Below, one piece after another: positions 8,975 to 15,990 of a stretch of DNA of 49,994 bases; the stretch's first letter is position 1, and each line of letters starts with the position of its first letter. Where the stretch lies: contig JAHJTB010000089.1 of NCBI GenBank assembly GCA_018830135.1, positions 1 through 49,994 on the forward strand, given 5' to 3'. The translations under genes and the position numbers were made by a program. Under the pieces are notes generated by a model. That model did no database searches. It was given only the letters and a program-made list of their open reading frames with translations, and was not told the origin of the DNA. Source of the stretch: Pseudomonadota bacterium (GTDB lineage: Bacteria > Desulfobacterota > Desulfarculia > Adiutricales > JAGVGV01).

Positions 8975-9096
8975 AATTGAAGCTCCCCGCGGCAAGCCGC
9001 GGGGAATCTTCGAATGTAAGGAAGAAAAACCCATATTAGTTGGCGGGCTAACCCCGCACCAAGCTACGGGGAATGGGCCCGCCTGCATGTTCAATT
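8975..9096. repeat. Palindromic intergenic repeat, copy A
   Basis: A 122-bp element bounded by a 7-bp terminal inverted repeat (AATTGAA and TTCAATT). Inside are a strong hairpin (TCCCCGCGGC AA GCCGCGGGGA), a shared core (ATGTAAGGAAGA, then CCATAT, then AGTTGGCGGGCTA) and a second hairpin of CCCC/GGGG type ending in GCATGTTCAA. The same order of parts occurs at 30556-30675. It resembles REP/BIME-like elements mobilised by IS200-type (RAYT) transposases; no transposase gene is in the window, so this assignment is inference. Confidence 0.75.
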
Positions 9097-9176
9097 CGCG
9101 ATCCTCGACGCCGGTTGCCTTGGCGCGGATCAGTCCATTGTTATCAGACCATTCTTACTCCAAAGGAGAATGAATC

Positions 9177-10853
9177 ATGGAGGAACGGATCTGGCACAAG
9201 TCGTACGACAAGGAAGTCCCCCCCAGCCTGGACTACGAAAAACGAACCATCCCGGAAGCCCTGGCCAAAACGGCCCGCGATCATCCGGACCTGACGGCCC
9301 TGATCATGATGGGAAAAAAGATCACCTACCGGGAGCTTGACGATCTGGTCAACCGCTTTGCCGCGGCCCTGATGGACCTGGGCCTGGGGAAAGGCGTCAA
9401 GGTCGCCCTGTCCATGCCCAACATCCCTCAGATGGTCATCGCCGCCCAGGCCGTCTTTCGGTCCGGCGGGGTCGTGGTCATGTGCAACCCGCTCTACACG
9501 GAAAGGGAACTCGAGCATCAGCTCAATGATTCGGAAAGCAAGATCGCCGTGGTCATGGACCTTTTGGTCCCCCGAATTCAGAAACTCAAGGCCAGCACCG
9601 GAATCGGACCCATCATCGCCTGCCATATCCGTGATTATCTGCCCTTCCCCCTCAAGCAGCTCTTCCCCTTTGTCAAGAAGGAGATGCATCGCAAGACCGT
9701 CCCGGGGGAGGGCGTTTACGACTTTCTGGACCTGGTGGGCAAATACCCGGCCCAGCCTCCCCGTGTGGATGTGGGCTGGGAGGACCTGTCCACGCTCCTT
9801 TATACCGGCGGAACCACCGGCGTATCCAAAGGGGTCATGCTCAGCCACGCCAACATCAGCATCAACGTCCAGCAGCTCCGGGCCTGGACTCATGACGTGA
9901 TCGAGGGCAAGGAACGCCTGCTGGCCAACTTTCCCTTCTTTCACTCGGCCGGCTTCACCGCGCTGATGAACCAGTGCATCTTCCGGGCCTTCACCGACAT
10001 TCTGGTGCCCCGGCCCGAGCCGCAGGTGGTCCTGGAAATGGTCCGCAAGTACAAGCCGACCTTTTTCCCGGCCGTGCCGACCACGTACGTCGGCATCCTC
10101 AATCACCCGGACTTTGCCAAGACGGACTTCAGCCAGGTCAAAGGGTGCGTTTCCGGGGCCGCGCCGCTGGCCCTGGAAACCATTCGCGAATGGGAGGAAA
10201 AGGTCGGAACGACCATTGTCGAGGTTTACGGTCTGACCGAATGCTCACCCCTCTCCCACGCCAATCCCTGGCGGGGCCAGACCAAGGTGGGCAGCGTGGG
10301 CCTGCCTATCTCGGACACGGACTGCCGCATCGTGGACCTGGATGCGGGTGAGACCGACATGCCCCAGGGCCAGCCCGGAGAGATACTCCTCAAGGGCCCC
10401 CAGGTGACCCGGGGTTACTATCAGAAACCCGAGGAGACGGCCGAGTCCTTCCGGGACGGCTGGTTTTATACCGGCGACATCGGATACATGGACGAGCAGG
10501 GCTATCTGTTTATCGTGGACCGAAAGAAGGACATGATCATCGCCGGCGGGTACAACATATATCCCCGTGATATCGATGAGGTTTTGTTCGAGCATCCCAA
10601 GATTCTCGAGGCCTGCGCCGTGGGCGTACCGGACCCGTACCGAGGGGAAACGGTCAAGGCCTTTGTCGTGACCCGACCGGGCGAAACCTTGACCGAGGCC
10701 GAGGTTATCGGGTATTGTCGAGAAAAACTGGCCGCGTACAAGGCCCCCAAGCTGGTCGAGTTCGTGGACGAGCTGCCCAAAAGCATGATCGGCAAAGTCC
10801 TGCGGCGGGAACTCCGGGAACGGGAGATGAATAAATCCCAAGGGGCCGAATAG
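9177..10853 (+). CDS. Long-chain-type fatty-acyl-CoA ligase (AMP-forming)
   Basis: Activates a carboxylic acid, probably a fatty acid, to its CoA thioester via an acyl-adenylate. At 558 residues it is the usual size for FadD-like enzymes. It has the AMP-binding signature LLYTGGTTGVSKG (about residue 210), VYGLTECSPL, GWFYTGDIGYMD, the hinge VDRKKDMIIAGGYNIYP, and the C-terminal catalytic Lys in LPKSMIGKVLRREL. The start is supported by AAGGAG eight bases upstream of the ATG. It stands alone after the repeat-rich gap and is followed by a short HNH gene. The substrate cannot be fixed from sequence. Confidence 0.93.
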   Translation: MEERIWHKSYDKEVPPSLDYEKRTIPEALAKTARDHPDLTALIMMGKKITYRELDDLVNRFAAALMDLGLGKGVKVALSMPNIPQMVIAAQAVFRSGGVVVMCNPLYTERELEHQLNDSESKIAVVMDLLVPRIQKLKASTGIGPIIACHIRDYLPFPLKQLFPFVKKEMHRKTVPGEGVYDFLDLVGKYPAQPPRVDVGWEDLSTLLYTGGTTGVSKGVMLSHANISINVQQLRAWTHDVIEGKERLLANFPFFHSAGFTALMNQCIFRAFTDILVPRPEPQVVLEMVRKYKPTFFPAVPTTYVGILNHPDFAKTDFSQVKGCVSGAAPLALETIREWEEKVGTTIVEVYGLTECSPLSHANPWRGQTKVGSVGLPISDTDCRIVDLDAGETDMPQGQPGEILLKGPQVTRGYYQKPEETAESFRDGWFYTGDIGYMDEQGYLFIVDRKKDMIIAGGYNIYPRDIDEVLFEHPKILEACAVGVPDPYRGETVKAFVVTRPGETLTEAEVIGYCREKLAAYKAPKLVEFVDELPKSMIGKVLRRELREREMNKSQGAE

Positions 10854-10944
10854 GTTGGAGACCGGTCGAGGAGCGATGCAACGCTCGGTACCGGCCTGAG
10901 TATCCATTAAACCCGGCCGATGTCGGCCGAAACCAGGTGATCGG

Positions 10945-11262
10945 GTGTCGTCAAATCGGGAAAAAACCTATCGCGAAGAAGCGCTGAAAATCCTGCCCTG
11001 GGTATGCGCGCACTGCGGACGGGAATTCAGCGGCAAAAAGCTACGTGAACTCACCGTCCACCACAAGGACCACAACCACCTCAACAACCCCCGGGACGGC
11101 AGCAACTGGGAGTTGTTGTGCATATACTGCCACGACAACGAGCACGCCCGCGAGGAAGTGGCCGAGGCATACGACAAGACCGCCTCGGGCGGCGCGCAAA
11201 AAACGTTTTCCACCCACCAGCCCTTCGCCGGCCTCGAGAGCCTGTTGAAGGGCAAAAAGTAG
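10945..11262 (+). CDS. yajD: YajD-like HNH nuclease family protein
   Basis: A 105-residue protein with a zinc-binding HNH/beta-beta-alpha fold: CAHCGREF near residue 22, then the core TVHHKDHNHLNNPRDGSNWELLCIYCHDNEH. The two CxxC pairs and the His residues of the motif are all present. The GTG start is preceded by AGGTGA at suitable spacing. YajD-family proteins are widespread and conserved, and their physiological substrate is not established as far as I know. The gene follows the ligase after 91 nt containing a small CGGCCGA/TCGGCCG inverted repeat, and converges on uspA. Confidence 0.85.
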   Translation: MSSNREKTYREEALKILPWVCAHCGREFSGKKLRELTVHHKDHNHLNNPRDGSNWELLCIYCHDNEHAREEVAEAYDKTASGGAQKTFSTHQPFAGLESLLKGKK

Positions 11263-11277
11263 CCGGACCGGGGAAAG

Positions 11278-11721
11278 CTAACTCTGGGTCGGAGGGATCA
11301 GCAGCACCGGCACCGGCGATTTCTTGACCACTTCCTCGGCCACGCTGCCGAAAATGATCTTTTCCAGGCCCCGACGACCGTGAGTGCCCATGATGATCAT
11401 ATCCGGGCGCTCGCTTCTGGCCATTTTCAGGATTTCCTCGGAAGGATAGCCCGTGACCACTTTCGAGGAGACGAGGGGGTCTCGGAAGTTGATTTCCATG
11501 AACTCCCGCAGGCGCATTTCGCCCTGTTTGGCCACCTCCTCCTCAAAATTATTGATGTAGGGCAGGGGCACGCCCATGCCGGCGTAATGCTCGAAGGCCC
11601 GGGCCACGAACAGGACCAGAACCCGGGCTTGGTGTTTGACCGCCATCTCCTTGACCCACGGCACCAGCACGCGGGAGACCTCGCTCAAATCAACGGGGAA
11701 AAGGATATATTGTACGGGCAT
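11278..11721 (-). CDS. Universal stress protein, UspA family
   Basis: A 147-residue single Usp domain. It starts with the typical YILFPVDLSEVS strand-loop and ends with the ATP-binding type motif GTHGRRGLEKIIFGSVAEEVV (G-2x-G-9x-G-S pattern), so nucleotide binding is likely. Usp proteins help cells tolerate starvation and other stresses; the mechanism varies. AAGGAGA precedes the ATG. It lies 24 nt after the pseudo-receiver gene and is probably co-transcribed with it. Confidence 0.92.
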   Translation of the reverse strand: MPVQYILFPVDLSEVSRVLVPWVKEMAVKHQARVLVLFVARAFEHYAGMGVPLPYINNFEEEVAKQGEMRLREFMEINFRDPLVSSKVVTGYPSEEILKMARSERPDMIIMGTHGRRGLEKIIFGSVAEEVVKKSPVPVLLIPPTQS

Positions 11722-11745
11722 GTCCCAACTCTCCTTTCATGACGT

Positions 11746-12189
11746 CTATAACCCGTTCTCCGGGCCGCGGAGCGATCGGCCCCGGACGTCCCAGGCGGCA
11801 GGACCGGAACGAAGGGGAATCGGCCAGGCCGCTTCGGTCTCCAGGGCCATGGAGATTTTCCTGACCAGGTCCTTGCGGTCGGCGAGCTTACGGACTACGT
11901 AGTCGGCGGCCAGCAGGCGAGGATCGCAGCGCAGCGAGTCGTAGCCCCCCGTCCAGACGACGACCGGCAGGTCGTACCAGGTCTTTCGGATCTCACTCAA
12001 CAGAGTCAGCCCGCCGTACCCCCGCATTTGAATCATAAGCACGACCAGGTCCGGCCGCCCGGTTCGAATGCGAGCCGCGACCTCCCGGTATCGGACGCAC
12101 CTGGCCACCGCGTATCCGAGGCGGGACATTTCGTTTTCCAGGTCCATTCCGGCCTTATGATTCTCGTGGACGAACAGTATTTTTTTCAT
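11746..12189 (-). CDS. Receiver-like protein lacking the phospho-Asp (pseudo-receiver)
   Basis: About 147 residues with the receiver fold: KKILFVHENHKAG (acidic pocket reduced to His-Glu), DLVVLMIQMRGYGGLTLL, VVVWTGG and YVVRKLADR. The residue at the phosphoacceptor position is Met (LMIQ) where LLDI would be expected, so ordinary phosphorylation is not possible there. A 35-residue tail rich in Pro, Arg and Gly follows. The ORF track begins 26 codons earlier; I chose MKKILFV, the usual start of the fold, with GGAGAAGGGG upstream. Pairing with uspA suggests a stress-linked binding role, which is inference. Confidence 0.78.
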   Translation of the reverse strand: MKKILFVHENHKAGMDLENEMSRLGYAVARCVRYREVAARIRTGRPDLVVLMIQMRGYGGLTLLSEIRKTWYDLPVVVWTGGYDSLRCDPRLLAADYVVRKLADRKDLVRKISMALETEAAWPIPLRSGPAAWDVRGRSLRGPENGL

Positions 12190-12326
12190 GCTCCCCTTCT
12201 CCGGGATTTGTATTTCGGGCCGACAGGCGTTATGCACTTTACATCTTTGTAGCAACTTCCTTGCCAAAAAAATGGAGTCCCCGCCCTCGGATATTCCAGG
12301 GGGCTTGGTCAGATATCATCTCAATA

Positions 12327-12355
12327 TATTTATTGTTTTTTCGATATCGATTCAA
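12327..12355 (-). promoter_or_regulatory. Possible sigma70-type promoter for pseudo-receiver/uspA unit
   Basis: On the minus strand TTGAAT, a 17-nt spacer and TAAATA lie in the only AT-rich part of this gap, about 135 nt before the pseudo-receiver start. The spacer contains a 10-bp palindrome, TCGATATCGA. The match to consensus is weak. Confidence 0.3.
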
Positions 12356-12421
12356 GGCTGGACCGATCGGCTTCCGGCCTGTAAGCGTCTGGTAACGGAC
12401 CGGACCGAACGCGGGTTTACA

Positions 12422-12444
12422 GACTGTCAATCATGCTGACAGTC
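12422..12444 (-). terminator. Hairpin downstream of rimO
   Basis: A perfect 8-bp stem (GACTGTCA and TGACAGTC) with a 7-nt loop begins 17 nt after the rimO stop. The T-tract is poor (TGTAAA follows), so it is either a weak terminator or an RNA-end-stabilising hairpin. Confidence 0.5.
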
Positions 12445-12461
12445 AGGGCCGGAGGTGAGGC

Positions 12462-13793
12462 TCAGGTTTCGACGATCTCGCCGACCAGATCGTAATCATG
12501 GGCCTGGGTGATGCGGACCGGTTCGATTCGGCCTGGAGCGGCCGTGCCCTTGGTGATGTAGACCAGGCCGTCGATATCCGGGGCCTGCCCGGCCGTGCGG
12601 CCGGCCAGGAGCAGATCGGTTTCCTCCGACAGCCCTTCGATGAGAACGGGCAGAATCCGGCCCACCAGTTGTTGCTGGGCGCCCCTGGAAATCCGCCGTT
12701 GCAGGGCCATGAGTTTCCTGCGCCGGACTTCCTTGATGCGCTGGGGGACCTGGGTCTTCGAACGGGCGGCGGCCGTTCCCTCCTCGGGGGAGAACTTGAA
12801 GACCCCGAGGTGTTCAAAGCGGGCCGCCTGGACGAAATCGAGCAGCCGGGCGAAATCTTCTTCGGTTTCGCCCGGGAACCCGACCATCATGGTCGTGCGC
12901 AGGGTCAGGCCGGGCACGGCCCGCCTGAGACGCTCGACCAGGCCGATCGGGTCGATTCGGCCGGAACGTCCCATGCGCTTGAGAACGGCCGGGCTGGCGT
13001 GTTGGAGGGGCAGGTCCAGGTAGGGCGCCACCTTTTCCTGGCCGGCCATGACTTCGAGCAGCTCTCGGCTCAGGCCGGACGGGTAGGCGTACATGACCCG
13101 GAGCCATTGCAGCCCCGGTATTTCGGCCAGATCGGCCAGCAGCCGGGCCAGGGTCTCCTTGGGGGCGAGGTCCCGGCCGTACGCGGTCGTGTCCTGGGCC
13201 ACCAGGACCAGTTCCACGACGCCGGATTCGGCCAGGGCCGAGGCCTCTTCCAGCAGGACCGTCCGCGGCCGGCTGCGAAGCGGACCGCGCAGGCGGGGGA
13301 TGAGGCAGTAGGTGCAGGCGTTCGAGCAGCCTTCGGCGATTTTGAGATAGGCCTGAAAAAAGGGAGCGCTCCGCAGGCGCGGGCCCGGCCGGTCCGGGGC
13401 GAAGCCCGGGTCCTGGCATTGGATGCGTCCATCCGGCGGTTTATCGAGATAGTCGGCCAGACGGTCCAGGCGGCCGGTGCCCAGGAAGACGTCCACCTCG
13501 GGCAGGGAGGCGGCCAGTTCATTCTGGTATCGCTGGGGCAGACATCCGGTAACGACCAGCCTGGCTCCTTGATCGCGTTTGAATTCCCCCATGGCCAGAA
13601 TGGTTTCCACCGACTCTTGCACGGCCGACTGGATGAAGGCGCAGGTGTTGATGACGATGAGCCCGGCCTCGGCCGGATCATCGACGACCCGGTATCCGAG
13701 TTCGGCCAGGCAACCGAGCATGTATTCGCTGTCGACCCGGTTCTTGGGACAGCCCAGGGAAATCAGGTGGACGCGGAGGTCTTGATCAGACAT
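12462..13793 (-). CDS. rimO: Ribosomal protein S12 methylthiotransferase RimO
   Basis: Radical SAM enzyme that adds a methylthio group to the conserved aspartate of ribosomal protein S12. The 443 residues show the three family parts: the N-terminal UPF0004 domain with its cluster Cys residues (ISLGCPKNRVDSE, INTCAF, VVTGCLPQRY), the radical SAM motif CSNACTYC near residue 150, and a C-terminal TRAM domain ending in HDYDLVGEIVE. The sequence LISLGCPKNRVDSE favours RimO over MiaB. Its start overlaps the upstream membrane-protein gene by 8 nt. Confidence 0.93.
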   Translation of the reverse strand: MSDQDLRVHLISLGCPKNRVDSEYMLGCLAELGYRVVDDPAEAGLIVINTCAFIQSAVQESVETILAMGEFKRDQGARLVVTGCLPQRYQNELAASLPEVDVFLGTGRLDRLADYLDKPPDGRIQCQDPGFAPDRPGPRLRSAPFFQAYLKIAEGCSNACTYCLIPRLRGPLRSRPRTVLLEEASALAESGVVELVLVAQDTTAYGRDLAPKETLARLLADLAEIPGLQWLRVMYAYPSGLSRELLEVMAGQEKVAPYLDLPLQHASPAVLKRMGRSGRIDPIGLVERLRRAVPGLTLRTTMMVGFPGETEEDFARLLDFVQAARFEHLGVFKFSPEEGTAAARSKTQVPQRIKEVRRRKLMALQRRISRGAQQQLVGRILPVLIEGLSEETDLLLAGRTAGQAPDIDGLVYITKGTAAPGRIEPVRITQAHDYDLVGEIVET

Positions 13794-14736
13794 AGGAACG
13801 GATGATGTAGTATTCGATGGACCGGCCGACCATCAGGTAAATGGCGATGAACAGAATCAGTCCCAGAGCGACGACGGCCGGACGGGTCCGGCCGGGGCGG
13901 CCGGCGTCTTCCCGGGACCATCCCCGGCCCTGACGGAACAGGGAGACGAAGTTGGTCATGACGTACAGTTCCACCGCAAAAGGGGGAAATCCGCCGAAAC
14001 CGAGCAGCGGCATTTCGAAGACTTGAAGATAATGGACAAAGGGGATGTTGTAAACCCATTTGGAGACCGCCCAGAAGTTCCAGAACTCCCAAAGTCCGCC
14101 GCAGATCAGGCCGGCGGTCAACAGGAGATAGAACCGGCGCGGATCGCCACGCTCCCAGTCCCCCATGAGGGACCGGCCTCCGCGGGCGTGGACGGCGGGT
14201 TCGAGCAAAAATATGAATCCGCCCCAGACGAGCGGGAAAAAATATCGGGGCCAGAATATCGGGGCAAAGAGAAAAAAGACGCCGATCAGGACAAAGGGCC
14301 GGTACCAGGCCCGGGTGTGGGAGATCGGGCGAACCCGGCGGCCGCGGTACAGGCCAAGAGCCTCCAGGAGTTCGAAGGTTTCGAAGATGCCCGGCAGGAC
14401 CGTGCCGTAGGCGATAAAATAGCTCACCCAGCGGAGCCATACCGACCGGGTGATGCCCACGTACCGCCAGTTGTCCAGGTAGACGTTGAACCCGTCGAAA
14501 ATCATCCAGAAGGCCACGGACATGGGGATGAGGATCAGGAACTCCCGCCGCCGCCGGGTCCACAACGAGTCGCCGGTCAGATGATAGACCGCATGATCGA
14601 CGACGAGGATGTATGACCACCAGGCCAGCTTGTAAAAGAAGAGGGGGAAAGGCCACACGTCGGCCAGCATCAGGACTTCCGAGACGATCAAGACGGCCAG
14701 TCCGATGAAGCCGTGATATTTTCGGTTCGGGGGCAT
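13786..14736 (-). CDS. Polytopic membrane protein of unknown function
   Basis: A 316-residue protein with about eight hydrophobic segments, for example IGLAVLIVSEVLMLA, ILIPMSVAFWMIF, PFVLIGVFFLFAPIFW and a final VALGLILFIAIYLMV. It is unusually rich in Trp, Tyr and Phe and has charged motifs at membrane edges (GGLWEFWNFWAVSKW, FPPFAVELYV). I do not recognise the family; the conserved-looking Glu and Trp residues within membrane segments hint at an enzyme, which is speculation. The gene overlaps rimO by 8 nt and follows an exported protein, so expression is probably shared. Confidence 0.75.
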   Translation of the reverse strand: MPPNRKYHGFIGLAVLIVSEVLMLADVWPFPLFFYKLAWWSYILVVDHAVYHLTGDSLWTRRRREFLILIPMSVAFWMIFDGFNVYLDNWRYVGITRSVWLRWVSYFIAYGTVLPGIFETFELLEALGLYRGRRVRPISHTRAWYRPFVLIGVFFLFAPIFWPRYFFPLVWGGFIFLLEPAVHARGGRSLMGDWERGDPRRFYLLLTAGLICGGLWEFWNFWAVSKWVYNIPFVHYLQVFEMPLLGFGGFPPFAVELYVMTNFVSLFRQGRGWSREDAGRPGRTRPAVVALGLILFIAIYLMVGRSIEYYIIRSYV

Positions 14737-14795
14737 GTCTTACGAGCCTGCTCTCAGCCCGGAGGCCGGGCGCCCGATCTCGGTAAAACAATTTT

Positions 14796-15239
14796 TCACC
14801 GGGCCGGCGGCGGCTCCATGGGTATGGTGAACGGTTTTTCTCCCGAATCGGTCGGGCAGATAAAATGGATGTCGCCCTTGAGCGGCGTCGTTTTCAGGGC
14901 CTCATGGGTGATGACGAATTCCAGGGAACGGGTGCGTTTGCCGAAAGGGTGCAGCGAAACCGGCCCGTCGGCGGTCGGGATGGTGACGTACACTTGCCGC
15001 CGCCTCCGAGGCAGGCCTTGCACTTCTCCGTCCTTAACGGTCAGGGGATAGATGGTCAGTTGGCCCCGGCCCGGGTCATGCACCAGTTCCAGAAAGTATG
15101 TCTGGCCATCGACCGCGAGCATCCGGCCGCCGTGCGGTCCCGCCTCGGCGGCCGGTGAGAAAGGCCCGGCCGGCGGCCAGAGCGTCAGGGCCGCTATCAG
15201 CCACAAACCGGCCAAGGCTTTCACCAAGATGCGCTTCAT
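14796..15239 (-). CDS. Exported small protein, function unknown
   Basis: A 147-residue protein with a Sec signal peptide (KRILVKALAGLWLIAALTL, cleavage near AEA). The mature part is a short beta-rich domain beginning GPHGGRMLAVDGQTYFLELV, with a GxHGG stretch like the small periplasmic modules seen next to metal-efflux proteins. It contains one Cys and few His residues, so metal binding is uncertain. AAGGGGGA precedes the ATG. It sits 14 nt after the Cys-rich protein gene, in the rimO operon. Confidence 0.7.
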   Translation of the reverse strand: MKRILVKALAGLWLIAALTLWPPAGPFSPAAEAGPHGGRMLAVDGQTYFLELVHDPGRGQLTIYPLTVKDGEVQGLPRRRRQVYVTIPTADGPVSLHPFGKRTRSLEFVITHEALKTTPLKGDIHFICPTDSGEKPFTIPMEPPPAR

Positions 15240-15253
15240 GGGTCCCCCTTGCT

Positions 15254-15865
15254 TCAGGCCTCGACCTCGTACGGCAGGCCCTGGATATCGCGGCCGGTGA
15301 CGATGCGCATGAATTCGGCTTCCATATCGTTCCGATTCCGTTGAACCTCGCGCATCAAGGCGCTACGCATACGTTGCGTCCGGGGCGGCAGCCGGCGGTA
15401 CAACTCGAGCATGGGCGCGCAAAAATACCAGGTGCAGACAAAGGGCCGCAGGATGCGGGGCAAGGTGCAGCCGGCCGGACTCAGGTAGCGGCAGGGCTGG
15501 TCCTCGCGCTCCCGAATCTGCCGGGGCGGCGGGGTCAGGCCGAGGGCGTGCATGAAGACCAGGTCCGTAAAATTGTAGTCCACCCGCGCCTTCAGGCAAC
15601 AGATCGAGTCGCAGTCCGGGCAGACCGCCTCGGCAAACCGGTCGAACATGGGAAACAAGACCTCCAGCCCCTGTCTGGCCTGCCCGGCGAAAAGACGCAC
15701 CGGGTCCGCGACCGGGCCGTAGCGGTCGAAGAGATAGGCCAGTGTCTCGTGGGCCTGTCGCCATTCCCGCTCCGTAGCCCAGAAAAAGGAGGGCAAGGTC
15801 ATTTGTCCTCGAACGTTCGCCTTCATAGGTTTAACCCCGCGGCCAATCCATTTTTCGATTACCAT
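15254..15865 (-). CDS. Cys-rich protein, YkgJ-like (possible Zn or Fe-S binding)
   Basis: About 203 residues with a cysteine arrangement of the YkgJ (CxxCxxCC-type) family: CPDCDSICC, then YNFTDLVFMHALG, then CRYLSPAGC and RPFVCTWYFC. Members are thought to bind zinc or an iron-sulfur cluster, and no common reaction is established. Two starts are possible: the track start and an internal Met 13 codons later (MKANVRGQ). Neither has a strong ribosome-binding site, so the N-terminus is uncertain. It is the first gene of the rimO-containing minus-strand unit and is divergent from the DUF89 gene. Confidence 0.7.
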   Translation of the reverse strand: MVIEKWIGRGVKPMKANVRGQMTLPSFFWATEREWRQAHETLAYLFDRYGPVADPVRLFAGQARQGLEVLFPMFDRFAEAVCPDCDSICCLKARVDYNFTDLVFMHALGLTPPPRQIREREDQPCRYLSPAGCTLPRILRPFVCTWYFCAPMLELYRRLPPRTQRMRSALMREVQRNRNDMEAEFMRIVTGRDIQGLPYEVEA

Positions 15866-15918
15866 GATTCACCCGGCGCGTCAAACCAGGGGCGAGGCCA
15901 CGACGCAGATAAAGACCA

Positions 15919-15948
15919 TTGCCCCGGGGACCGGTTCTTGGTTACAAT
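15919..15948 (+). promoter_or_regulatory. Candidate promoter of the DUF89 gene
   Basis: TTGCCC, an 18-nt spacer and TACAAT lie 42 nt before the TTG start chosen for the DUF89 protein. The box overlaps the longer ORF start in the track, which argues against that start. Confidence 0.4.
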
Positions 15949-15990
15949 TCTTTCAGCAACCGTGCTCAATCAGGGAAGGAGGCAGCCGCC

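Noticed and set aside
13763-14791. 342-aa minus-strand ORF over the membrane-protein gene
   Set aside because: Pro/Arg-rich alternative frame; the 13786-14736 frame has proper membrane helices.
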